A DNA stretch of 64,000 nucleotides from the NCBI RefSeq assembly GCF_002892835.1, contig NZ_PJMB01000003.1, forward strand, positions 62,001 through 126,000. The letters run 5' to 3'. Positions 50,886 to 58,401 of the stretch are shown here, in pieces. Made by a program: the position numbers and the translations under genes. This DNA comes from Arthrobacter sp. AFG7.2. GTDB taxonomy: Bacteria > Actinomycetota > Actinomycetes > Actinomycetales > Micrococcaceae. How positions within the stretch are numbered: position 1 is the first letter of the stretch; each line of letters opens with the position of its first letter. The notes beneath the pieces are model-generated. The model did no database searches. It had not been told where the DNA came from and worked only from the letters and a program-made list of their open reading frames with translations.

Positions 50886-51788
50886 GTGACCACCCTCGCC
50901 CCCGCCCGGACTGCCGCCGCAAAGTCCCCGCGCAGTTCAACCGGCGCAGTTTCCGCACATGAGAAGCCGAGCTACCTTTCCACCGGCATCCTGATCCTTG
51001 GCGCCCTGTACTGTCTCTTCCCCGTGATCTGGGTAGTGGCCGCGGCGAGCAAGGACGGCAATGAGCTGTTTTCCACCTTCACGCTGGCGCCCAGTACCCA
51101 CCTGTGGGACAACATCGCGGCCCTCACCGAGTACCGTGACGGGCTGTTCTGGCGCTGGATGGCCAACACAGCCCTGTACGCCGGAGTGGGGGCGGTAATG
51201 TCCACCTGGGTTTCGGCGCTCTCCGGCTACGTCCTGGCGAAGTTCGATTTCCCCGGCAAGTCCGGGATCTTCAAGGTCCTGCTCATGGGCGTGCTTGTCC
51301 CGGGCGTCATCCTGGCCATCCCGCAGTACCTGATGCTCGCCCAGGCCGGCCTGACCAATACCTACTGGTCCGTGCTCCTGCCGCAGATTATCAGCCCCTA
51401 CGGCATCTACCTCGCCCGGATTTACGCGGCCGCATCGGTCCCGGGAGACGTCATCGAAGCAGCCCGCACCGAAGGTGCCAAGGAACTGTACATCTTCAAC
51501 CGGATTGCGGCCCCCATGATGCTGCCAGGCCTGGTGACCATCTTCCTCTTCCAGTTCGTGGCCATTTGGAACAACTTCATGCTGCCGTACATCATGCTCG
51601 GCGACGACCACCTGTTCCCGATCACCGTTGGCCTGAACGGGCTGCTCAACCAGGGCGCCTCAGCACCTGCCCTGTACACCCTGGTCCTGGCCGGCGCCCT
51701 GCTGTCGATCGTCCCCCTGGTCATCATGTTCCTGCTGCTGCAGCGCTACTGGCGGGTAGATCTCGCCGCCGGCGCTGTCAAGGCGTAG
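50886..51788 (+). CDS. ganQ: Galactan-oligosaccharide ABC permease (MalG type)
   Basis: A 300-residue permease partner with six helices and the EAA loop VIEAARTEGAKELYIFNRIA. Start is GTG 50886, two bases after the previous stop. The second half, FVAIWNNFMLPYIML, is typical of MalG/GanQ proteins. It forms the channel together with the preceding gene product. Confidence 0.9.
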   Translation: MTTLAPARTAAAKSPRSSTGAVSAHEKPSYLSTGILILGALYCLFPVIWVVAAASKDGNELFSTFTLAPSTHLWDNIAALTEYRDGLFWRWMANTALYAGVGAVMSTWVSALSGYVLAKFDFPGKSGIFKVLLMGVLVPGVILAIPQYLMLAQAGLTNTYWSVLLPQIISPYGIYLARIYAAASVPGDVIEAARTEGAKELYIFNRIAAPMMLPGLVTIFLFQFVAIWNNFMLPYIMLGDDHLFPITVGLNGLLNQGASAPALYTLVLAGALLSIVPLVIMFLLLQRYWRVDLAAGAVKA

Positions 51789-51808
51789 TCCTAGATAGGC
51801 TGTGAACC

Positions 51809-52825
51809 ATGACTCAACCCACCTCCCGGCCGAGGCCCAAGATCGACGACGTGGCCAAAGAAGCCGGGGTATCACGCGGAACGGTCTCCAGGGTGCTGAA
51901 CGGCGGTCACTGGGTCAGCCCGTCCGCCCTGGAAGCCGTGAACGCCGCCATCAAAAAAACGGGCTACCGGGTCAACCCGCATGCGCGGAACCTGGCCACC
52001 AACAGGGCGAATTCGGTAGCTTTCCTGCTGACCGAAACACATGACCGCCTGTTCGAGGACCCCAACTTTGCGGTCCTGCTGCGCGGAGCGGCAGACGCGC
52101 TGGCAGTCCACGACATCCCGCTGGTCCTTATCCTGGCGGGCACCGACGACGAGCAGCGCCGTGCCACTGAATTCTTGACCGGAGGCCACGTGGACGGCGT
52201 GCTGCTGGTCTCCTCCCATGCAACCCGCAAGGGCATCATCTCCAACATCATCTCCGCCGGCATTCCCGCAATCTCCTGTGGAATTCCGCTGGGGTTCGAA
52301 AAGAAGATGGGCTACGTGGCGGCGGATGACTATGAGGGAGCCCGCGACCTCCTGCGCTACCTGCGGGATTCCGGCCGCCAACGGATCGCCACCATCACCG
52401 GCCCCCAGGACACCTCCGGCGGCATCCGGCGGCTGGAGGCCTACCGCGACGACCAGGGCGAAGACCTCACTGAGGCGCTCATCGCCCACGGTGACTACAG
52501 CAGGGAAAGCGGAGCCAAGGGCATGAGGGAACTCCTCGGCAGGGCTCCTGACCTCGATGCTGTCTTCGCCGCCAACGACCTCATGGCCCTGGGCGCCCTG
52601 GACGTGCTGCACGAGGCGGGACGACGGACACCGGAAGACGTCGCCGTCGTCGGCTTCGATGACATCAGCGCCTCCTCCGCGGCAACGCCCGCACTGACAA
52701 CTGTCCGCCAGCCCTTCGAGCGGATCAGCGAGGAAATGGTCCGCCTGCTCCTTGATGTCATCAACGGCAAACGGCCCGCCGCCATCACCATTCCCACGGA
52801 GCTGGTGGTCCGGGAGTCGGCCTGA
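51809..52825 (+). CDS. ganR: LacI-family regulator of the galactan genes
   Basis: A 338-residue LacI/GalR repressor with the helix-turn-helix IDDVAKEAGVSRGTVSRVLN and hinge VNPHARNLATNRANSVAFLL. It lies 20 bases behind the permeases, apparently in the same operon, so its level would rise on induction. It is the natural candidate to bind the ACTGGRASCGCWCACRGT sites at 42622, 48262 and 48349. No copy of the site lies directly before it. Confidence 0.85.
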   Translation: MTQPTSRPRPKIDDVAKEAGVSRGTVSRVLNGGHWVSPSALEAVNAAIKKTGYRVNPHARNLATNRANSVAFLLTETHDRLFEDPNFAVLLRGAADALAVHDIPLVLILAGTDDEQRRATEFLTGGHVDGVLLVSSHATRKGIISNIISAGIPAISCGIPLGFEKKMGYVAADDYEGARDLLRYLRDSGRQRIATITGPQDTSGGIRRLEAYRDDQGEDLTEALIAHGDYSRESGAKGMRELLGRAPDLDAVFAANDLMALGALDVLHEAGRRTPEDVAVVGFDDISASSAATPALTTVRQPFERISEEMVRLLLDVINGKRPAAITIPTELVVRESA

Positions 52826-52843
52826 ACGCCCAGATCCGGCCGG

Positions 52844-53638
52844 CTACGCCTGGACCGGCTGGCGGGAGGATGTGTCCAACTCAGCGAGGCAGTAGTTCTT
52901 GAACCAGTGCCGGATGCCCTGCGGCAGTTTCGGGTAGGTCACAGCGAGGATTTTCATGGTGCGGTGGAACCGGCGCTCGTGGTGCACGCTCCACGGCAGG
53001 CCGAAGTCATTACGCAGCGGGCCGGGAAGGAGGCCGGCGGTGAGGAACCTGCCGAAGGGCATCATGGCGCGGTACCAGGGCGCAGCATGCTCGGGGTACA
53101 AAAGGCCCCGGCCGACGCGTACGGCGGCGTCACCCGCCCGCAGGTTGGCCATGCGTGCGTCATAGTAGCGGCTGAACGCGGCACGGTCCTTGGGCCACAT
53201 ATCCGCCGGAAGCTGCAGGGCTGTGCCCAGCCTCGCGTAGTCCCGGTACATGGCCTCGGCGGATTCGTCGTCGAGCGGCCCGTAGATTTTCTCGATGATG
53301 GTGAGCGCGGTGTCATAGAGCGTTGCGGTCACCCACAGCTGCAGCTCGGGATCGTAGGCGTTGTAGCCCGGAGTTTCTTCATCGGCACGGCGGCGGACGG
53401 GAACGTGGGCGCGGTTTACCCTGCGGCGGACCTCTTTGACCTGCTCCTCGGTCCCGTACGTGACGGCATACACGTAGGTCAGGGTGCCCTTGAGCCTGTT
53501 GATGGGACGGTCCGTAAAAGTGCTGTGCTCGGCAACGCCGCGGCCCACGCCGGGATCGGCAAGCTGCAGCAGGATGGCCCGTCCCGCTCCGGCAAGCAGG
53601 ATGACCTCCGCGTTCAAGTCCGCAAGTTCTTGCGCCAT
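52844..53638 (-). CDS. MpaB/rubber-oxygenase-like family protein (DUF2236)
   Basis: A 264-residue protein of the oxygenase MpaB family (DUF2236), related to latex-clearing proteins that use a heme. The run TYVYAVTYGTEEQVKEVRRR followed by VNRAHVPVRR contains the family His, and WVTATLYDTALTIIEK and ERRFHRTMKILAV follow. Oxygenase function is not proven for short members like this. ATG 53638 is preferred: TACCCT on the reverse strand ends six bases before it (leaderless). Confidence 0.75.
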   Translation of the reverse strand: MAQELADLNAEVILLAGAGRAILLQLADPGVGRGVAEHSTFTDRPINRLKGTLTYVYAVTYGTEEQVKEVRRRVNRAHVPVRRRADEETPGYNAYDPELQLWVTATLYDTALTIIEKIYGPLDDESAEAMYRDYARLGTALQLPADMWPKDRAAFSRYYDARMANLRAGDAAVRVGRGLLYPEHAAPWYRAMMPFGRFLTAGLLPGPLRNDFGLPWSVHHERRFHRTMKILAVTYPKLPQGIRHWFKNYCLAELDTSSRQPVQA

Positions 53639-53663
53639 CTCAACAGGGTACCTGAGGGCTAAA

Positions 53664-53697
53664 GGACGACGACGGAGGGCACCTCCCGCCGTCGTCC
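53664..53697 (-). terminator. Imperfect GACGGCGGG-type hairpin
   Basis: GGACGACGACGGAGG pairs, with mismatches, to CCTCCCGCCGTCGTCC. It lies just past the ABC permease stop (read on the reverse strand) and belongs to the dispersed hairpin family. Confidence 0.6.
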
Positions 53698-53716
53698 GCA
53701 GCACCGTGCCACCGCT

Positions 53717-55279
53717 TTAGGCGGGCCGGCCGCCAAACCTGACCTCGTAGAGGATCGATCCGGCGCTCAGAGCCAACTGCGCGGGTATCAGCAGCGGGTG
53801 CACAAAGCCCAGGTACAGTGCGAGCATTACCGGCATCATCGCCAGGATGGTCATGTCCGTGCCGCGCAGCAGTGCGGAAACCTGGTCCCGGGGCACCGGC
53901 CCGAACGGGGTTTCGACGGGCGGCCTGGTCCAGTCCGGGGCAGGCCGGGTTGCCGCCCGGAGGGTACCGGCAGCCATGCCGGCGCCAGCCAGCACTCCCA
54001 GGGGGACAAGCAGCGGACCGGCCGGCCCCAAGGCAGCGAGGCCAGCGGTCAGCACACCCATCCAGCAGCCCATCGCCAGGGTTGGCATCGCGAGCCGGCT
54101 TAGCCGCGCCTGCCAAGGCGGCAGGGGCACCAGGGCATCGAGCTCCGGAATCAGGGCTGTCCTCCGGATAACCGTTCCGGTCCCGGACGCCGTGGCACAG
54201 CCTGCAATGACCAGCACTGCTATCTGCACCAGGGCAGGCAGGGCGGGGTCGATCAGGACCACGCCACCACAGATGGCAAGGAACAGCAGCGGTCCGGCAA
54301 CCGGCGGCCCAAGCCGGAAGAAGGCAACGATGTCGGCGCGGACAAGGGCGGTGAACGCTCCGCTGACCGGCCTGGCAAAGAACCGTGCACCCCGGCGGCG
54401 TTGCCGGGGGCTCCGCGGTGCCACCGCCAGCGCACGGTGAAGTTCATTGGCCTCGAGGAAGAACACCGAGGCATGGACGTGTCCCGAGACTGCGCCGCCG
54501 CGCACAAGCTCCGCCCGCGGAACCAAACCGGCACGGGGTGCAGCGTACGCGAGCGCAGCTGCAGCGCCCGCCAGCGCAAGGGCCAGCGGCCACCGCGCTC
54601 CGGCCAGGAACGGCAGGACCGCCCCCGGCACAAGGGCGGCCAGCATCAGCGCCGGGTACTGTGGCGGGTTCTGCGGTGTCAGCTGCAGGACGGCGGCTCC
54701 GGCGACGGCGGTGACGGCAACTGCCCCGAAGGTCACCGCCGCCATAAGGTGGGCCGCAGCATGCCGGTCCAGGGCGGTGAGGACGCTGAACGGCAGGTAC
54801 GCGACGGCGGCGGCCAGCCCTGTTGCCAGGGTCCGGCGAAGGAAGGAGGGGAGCACCAGGGGGCGCCGGTCCAGCGGCAGCGGCAGCCACCAGGCGGCCT
54901 CCGCAGGTCCTGCTGTGACTGGTCCCAGTTTTCGCGCCACGATGGCAATTGCGGCCAGGCCCGCATAGGTGAGCAGGAACCATAGAGTGGCCGCGGGCAG
55001 CACGTGCCACCGGCTGTCCACCAGACTGCTGTGGACCATGCTGCCGGCGATCCCATCACGCAGCGCAAAAACAAAAGACACTGCGATCGCAGCTGCGCAT
55101 CCCAGGGCCAGGGCAGCAGAGTAGAGATTGGCCAGCACGTCCGGGAAGCTGGAACGGGCCCGGTTGTAGCGGCGGGTGGCCTGCCGCGTAAAAGCCACAA
55201 CTTCGCGGGCCAGGTCCGGGTCGCCGGCGGAGCCGGGGCTGGTTGCCACCGGGGGTGTTGTTGTCTCAGGATCCCGCAA
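53717..55279 (-). CDS. ABC-type membrane protein, DUF6297-like
   Basis: A 520-residue protein with roughly a dozen hydrophobic segments and an Ala/Leu/Val-rich composition, best matching the DUF6297 membrane family. Its start overlaps the end of an ABC ATPase gene by 14 bases, so it is probably the membrane half of an exporter. No substrate site can be named. Confidence 0.65.
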   Translation of the reverse strand: MRDPETTTPPVATSPGSAGDPDLAREVVAFTRQATRRYNRARSSFPDVLANLYSAALALGCAAAIAVSFVFALRDGIAGSMVHSSLVDSRWHVLPAATLWFLLTYAGLAAIAIVARKLGPVTAGPAEAAWWLPLPLDRRPLVLPSFLRRTLATGLAAAVAYLPFSVLTALDRHAAAHLMAAVTFGAVAVTAVAGAAVLQLTPQNPPQYPALMLAALVPGAVLPFLAGARWPLALALAGAAAALAYAAPRAGLVPRAELVRGGAVSGHVHASVFFLEANELHRALAVAPRSPRQRRRGARFFARPVSGAFTALVRADIVAFFRLGPPVAGPLLFLAICGGVVLIDPALPALVQIAVLVIAGCATASGTGTVIRRTALIPELDALVPLPPWQARLSRLAMPTLAMGCWMGVLTAGLAALGPAGPLLVPLGVLAGAGMAAGTLRAATRPAPDWTRPPVETPFGPVPRDQVSALLRGTDMTILAMMPVMLALYLGFVHPLLIPAQLALSAGSILYEVRFGGRPA

Positions 55280-55952
55280 TGACCGCAGCTCCTTGCGTAG
55301 GGGTCACCAGTTCCACAGCGTCGCCTATCACCAGGCAGCCGGTTGCCGTCTGCACAAGGAGCCGGGGATCGTGCGTCACCAGGACAACGGCCGCGCCGCG
55401 TTCGGCATGGCCACGGATCCGCCGGCCCAGGGCGTCCCGCATCACAGGATCAAGCCGCTGCTCGGGCTCATCCAGGATCAGCAGTGACGAGGGCCGGATG
55501 AGCCCCGCCGCCAGGAGAAGGCGCCGCCGCTGCCCCGAGGACAGGGAGTCCGGCACAGCGTCCGCCCGGTCCAGGAGTCCGAAGAACTCCAGTTCGGCGT
55601 CGGCTGACTGCTCCGGCGAATGCACCCCGTGGCCCCGCGCCACAAGCAAAAGGTGCTCGCGCACGGTGAGGGCAGGGAAGAAGACATCCTCGTCGAAGAC
55701 GGCCGCCACCTGCCGCCGGAACCCCACAGCGTCGGGCGTCACGGGAAGCCCGTGAATGAGTACGTCTCCAGCCAGCGGCAGCTGCCGGCCCGCCAGCGTC
55801 CGCACCACGGTGGACTTACCGGCGCCGTTGATGCCGACAACGGCCAGGACCTCCCCCGGTTCCACGGCAACGGTAACGCCGCCGCACACTGGCGCCCCGT
55901 CGTAGCCCACCTGCAGTTCCCTGGCCTCCAGCACTGCCCCCACACTCGCCAT
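55266..55952 (-). CDS. ABC transporter ATP-binding protein
   Basis: A 228-residue ATPase with Walker A GINGAGKST, Q-loop region RRQVAAVFDED, signature LSSGQRRRLLL, Walker B SLLILDEPEQ and switch VTHDP. It would power the membrane protein encoded next. TAGGGT ends six bases before ATG 55952 on the reverse strand, giving a leaderless start. The single-domain form and gene order suggest an exporter rather than a sugar importer. Confidence 0.9.
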   Translation of the reverse strand: MASVGAVLEARELQVGYDGAPVCGGVTVAVEPGEVLAVVGINGAGKSTVVRTLAGRQLPLAGDVLIHGLPVTPDAVGFRRQVAAVFDEDVFFPALTVREHLLLVARGHGVHSPEQSADAELEFFGLLDRADAVPDSLSSGQRRRLLLAAGLIRPSSLLILDEPEQRLDPVMRDALGRRIRGHAERGAAVVLVTHDPRLLVQTATGCLVIGDAVELVTPTQGAAVIAGS

Positions 55953-55991
55953 CCCATCACCCTAACCGGGCATCGGTCCTGGACAAGTTTA

Positions 55992-56017
55992 CTTTACAGT
56001 AAAGCTTCCTTTACACT
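55992..56017 (+). promoter_or_regulatory. Promoter with CTTTACAGTAAAG palindrome
   Basis: CTTTACAGTAAAG (55992-56004) is a perfect 13-bp inverted repeat just upstream of a TACACT -10 box (56012-56017). It likely binds the XRE protein encoded at the end of this small operon. Confidence 0.6.
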
Positions 56018-56054
56018 CGTTCCATTGATCGCCAACAACAACTGGGGGACTGAC

Positions 56055-56537
56055 ATGACGGAGAACAACGGACACACCAAGGGGAACCCGGCACGGACCA
56101 GCTGGGGGCGGGTACGGTTCGGCGCCCGCACAGTGCCTGCGATGGTGCCCGCCATTCCCGCTGGGGGCCTCCTCGCCGTCCTGGCGGCCGCGGCTGCCAC
56201 GCTGGCGGGCTTTTCTCCGCAGCGGCCACTGCTGGGCGCCGGCGTGGTGGCAGCACTCATGATGCTGCCGCTCACTGCCCTCGCCTGGGCCTTCCTGGTG
56301 GACAGGGATTCCCTGAAGGGGGCAGCGGCCCGCCCCGAGGAGTCCGTAGAGTCACGGTGGTACGACGCGTCTGCGGCCGGGGCCTTCCATGACCTGCTGA
56401 CCCTTGCGGGCCTGGGAACAGCAGTGCTCTTCCTGACGCCGCTGGACATCGACGGACCAGTCGCGCTGCTGGCCGTGCTTGTTGCCGGGATGCTGTCCAT
56501 GGGAGTGCGGTACACAGTGAACCGGAGGCGGGGTTAG
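56055..56537 (+). CDS. Membrane protein of an XRE-linked pair
   Basis: A 160-residue protein with four hydrophobic helices (PAIPAGGLLAVLAAAAATLA first, AVLFLTPLDIDGPVALLAVL last pair). GGGGGA lies six bases before ATG 56055. The gene after it encodes a 64-residue XRE regulator, a pairing often seen with DUF2178-like membrane proteins. The role is unknown. Confidence 0.65.
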   Translation: MTENNGHTKGNPARTSWGRVRFGARTVPAMVPAIPAGGLLAVLAAAAATLAGFSPQRPLLGAGVVAALMMLPLTALAWAFLVDRDSLKGAAARPEESVESRWYDASAAGAFHDLLTLAGLGTAVLFLTPLDIDGPVALLAVLVAGMLSMGVRYTVNRRRG

Positions 56538-56540
56538 CGG

Positions 56541-56735
56541 ATGGAAAATCTGCTTCCTGAACTGCGCAAGGAACATGGCTGGTCGCAGCAAAAACTGGCG
56601 GACGCACTGGGAGTCTCACGGCAAACCGTCATTTCCATCGAAAAGGGCCGCTTCGACCCTTCCCTCCCCCTGGCCTTCCGCCTTGCCTCGCTCTTCGGCT
56701 GCACCATCGAGGACATCTTCACGCCGGACGCCTAG
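56541..56735 (+). CDS. Small XRE-type regulator
   Basis: A 64-residue protein that is almost only a helix-turn-helix (LPELRKEHGWSQQKLADALG, VSRQTVISIEKGR). Relatives such as YozG/YgzD-type proteins sit behind a small membrane protein gene and repress the pair. It starts three bases after the preceding stop. Confidence 0.85.
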   Translation: MENLLPELRKEHGWSQQKLADALGVSRQTVISIEKGRFDPSLPLAFRLASLFGCTIEDIFTPDA

Positions 56736-56877
56736 CACGAGCACTGCCGCCCTAAAATCGAGTACCCACCACTCGTGCCCTCCACCTCCGGTCCCCGTAG
56801 CGTCCTACGAAAGCCCGCGGACAACACCGCGGGTATTCCGGCTGCGAGAGGGGTCATGGCTGCATGGAGGCACCGTC
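56736..56877. other. Structured leader of the Hpt-like gene
   Basis: Three hairpins occur: CGAGT/ACTCG (56759-56775), CGTAG/CTACG (56796-56809) and CCCGCGG/CCGCGGG (56814-56833) with the six-base loop ACAACA. The last also fits a terminator for the XRE pair. The loop has A at position 1 but A, not G, at position 4, so it does not meet the ANTAR rule. Confidence 0.4.
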
Positions 56878-57282
56878 ATGACGCAGCAGGACGGCTACGC
56901 CCCGCCCCTTTTGGACCCTGCAGTGCTGGAACGGTTGCGCGATGAACTGGATGACGACGACAGCGTCTGGAAAGTCTTCGTTGAGGCCTTCATCGCGCAA
57001 ATGCCCCTACGGCTGCAAAGAGTGCGCCTTGCCTTGACCACCGGAGACCAGGCGGGTGCCATGGATGCCGTCCTGAGCCTCAAGACCTCCAGCCAGATGG
57101 TGGGGGCCGAAAGGCTGGCGGCCCTCGCTTCGGACCTCGAACAGGCACTGCGCGGGGACGCCAGGGCCGAGGACCCTGCAGTTGTCCTGCCGCAACTTGC
57201 GGCGGACCACCTGCGGCGCATCAAACAATGCGCCCAACGGACCATCTATGTCCTGCAGGACCACCTGCGGCAGGGGCAGTGA
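56878..57282 (+). CDS. Hpt-like domain protein lacking the phospho-His
   Basis: A 134-residue four-helix protein of the histidine phosphotransfer fold. The usual helix motif AHxLKGSS appears as VLSLKTSSQMVGAERLA, with Leu66 where the phosphorylated His should be. The rest of the fold, including the Gly-Ala turn, is kept. It probably binds a response regulator without passing phosphate, as pseudo-Hpt proteins do. GGAGG lies seven bases before ATG 56878. Confidence 0.7.
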   Translation: MTQQDGYAPPLLDPAVLERLRDELDDDDSVWKVFVEAFIAQMPLRLQRVRLALTTGDQAGAMDAVLSLKTSSQMVGAERLAALASDLEQALRGDARAEDPAVVLPQLAADHLRRIKQCAQRTIYVLQDHLRQGQ

Positions 57283-57373
57283 GCTGGAGGGTGGCACCCG
57301 GCGGAACCTCCCGCCGTCGTCCGCTTCTTTGTGATGGCTACCGCCGCCAGCGGGCTGCGCACGGCCACAACCT

Positions 57374-57389
57374 GGGACTTTCAGCCCTA
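57374..57389 (+). promoter_or_regulatory. DosR-box-like sequence
   Basis: GGGACTTTCAGCCCTA resembles the mycobacterial DosR site (GGGACTWWAGTCCC), matching 11 of 14 core positions, though one usually conserved G is A. It lies 137 bases before the start of the Cys-containing protein gene. Confidence 0.35.
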
Positions 57390-57525
57390 TAGGCGCCTGA
57401 GGGTTCTTTGCCACCCTTGGAGAGGCGCCGTCCGGGTCCTCAGGTTGCGAGGCCGGAACGCCTTTGCAGGCAAAACGTAGAAGTGCGGACCGGGCCATGA
57501 TGCGTCCGGCCAGGAGATGAGAAAC
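57390..57525 (+). other. Structured 5' leader of unknown type
   Basis: GGCGCC at 57392 and 57427 can pair to enclose AGGGT/ACCCT; a second stem CCGG-CCTC/GAGG-CCGG and a GCC/GGC hairpin with a six-base loop TTTGCA follow. AGGAG at 57512-57516 is the ribosome site. I could not match it to a known riboswitch. Confidence 0.3.
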
Positions 57526-57858
57526 ATGGCAACGATGGATGAGTACAAGGCAGTGCACGGCGGTAAAGAACCACCAAGCCGCATGCACGCGATGGCTGAG
57601 TTCGGTGACGGCGGGTGCAACGTGATCTTCAAGGACAAGGGTGGCGTCATCGGCCGCTGGAGTTCATGGGAGGCAGCGAGCCAGGCACTCAACCAACTCC
57701 AAAAGCTCGGTTTCGGGTATGACTACCGGTTGCAGGAATCCCACGAATGGGCAAAGGCGGCCGGGTACACCAGCACGTGCTCTTTCTGCAGCATCAGCCG
57801 CCACTTCCCGGCCCTTGCCGGCACAGACATCGACAGTCAGTGGCCTTATGCCTGCTGA
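57526..57858 (+). CDS. Hypothetical 110-residue protein with Cys cluster
   Basis: A 110-residue soluble protein with a C-terminal CSFCSISRHF and a final Cys, possibly a metal or redox site, and a central KDKGGVIGRWSSWEAASQAL. No domain is recognised. ATG 57526 is nine bases after AGGAG and better placed than ATG 57517. A DosR-like box and a folded leader lie upstream, suggesting redox or starvation control. Confidence 0.65.
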   Translation: MATMDEYKAVHGGKEPPSRMHAMAEFGDGGCNVIFKDKGGVIGRWSSWEAASQALNQLQKLGFGYDYRLQESHEWAKAAGYTSTCSFCSISRHFPALAGTDIDSQWPYAC

Positions 57859-57936
57859 ACCCGGGCGCCGCTGATTACTGCACCCAGGGCCTAAAGACAC
57901 CTGCGGAAGTTGCGTCCGGGCGTGCATACTGGCGCC

Positions 57937-58401
57937 ATGACCGACGCAGCGCGAAAACCGGACCGTATCCTCCTCGTGCTGCTTGGCGTCATCGGATTGC
58001 TAGTGGTGGTGGCCCTGGCCGTGGTGTTCTCCCGCGGGGATCCGGCTCCACTGGATGAGGCCAGCCCGGCGGGAGTTGTCCAGCGGTACAGCTCTGCGGT
58101 GATCGACGGCGACGTTGCCACTGCCGACACGTACCTCACGGAATCTGCCAGGACCATCTGCCGCGGCGCCTTTCCGGGTGAGCCCCGGCCCGCGCGGGTA
58201 GTCCTGGTATCGACGTCGGAGCGGGACCAGTCCGCCACTGTGCGGGTCTCGATCGTCAATTCGTCCCAGGAGGGACCTTTTGGCCCATCCGAGTATGAAA
58301 TGGAGGACGCCTTCTCGCTGGTGAAGGAAGACGGGAACTGGAAGATCAGCCAGGCACCCTACACGCTGATGGCGTGCAGCGGAACGCCGGTGAAACCGTG
58401 A
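57937..58401 (+). CDS. Membrane-anchored NTF2-like (DUF4878-type) protein
   Basis: A 154-residue protein with one N-terminal membrane helix (ILLVLLGVIGLLVVVALAVV) and an outside domain resembling NTF2-like/DUF4878 folds (SPAGVVQRYSSAVIDGDVAT, ADTYLTES, DGNWKISQAPY). CATACT ends six bases before ATG 57937 (leaderless). Its TGA overlaps the GTG of the next membrane protein, so the two are coupled. Confidence 0.7.
   Translation: MTDAARKPDRILLVLLGVIGLLVVVALAVVFSRGDPAPLDEASPAGVVQRYSSAVIDGDVATADTYLTESARTICRGAFPGEPRPARVVLVSTSERDQSATVRVSIVNSSQEGPFGPSEYEMEDAFSLVKEDGNWKISQAPYTLMACSGTPVKP

Noticed and set aside
56814..56833. Hexaloop hairpin as a second ANTAR target
   Set aside because: The loop ACAACA lacks G at position 4 and there is no partner hairpin with a six-base loop.
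57390..57500. Folded leader as a c-di-GMP or SAM riboswitch
   Set aside because: The conserved loop sequences of those classes are absent; only generic stems are visible.
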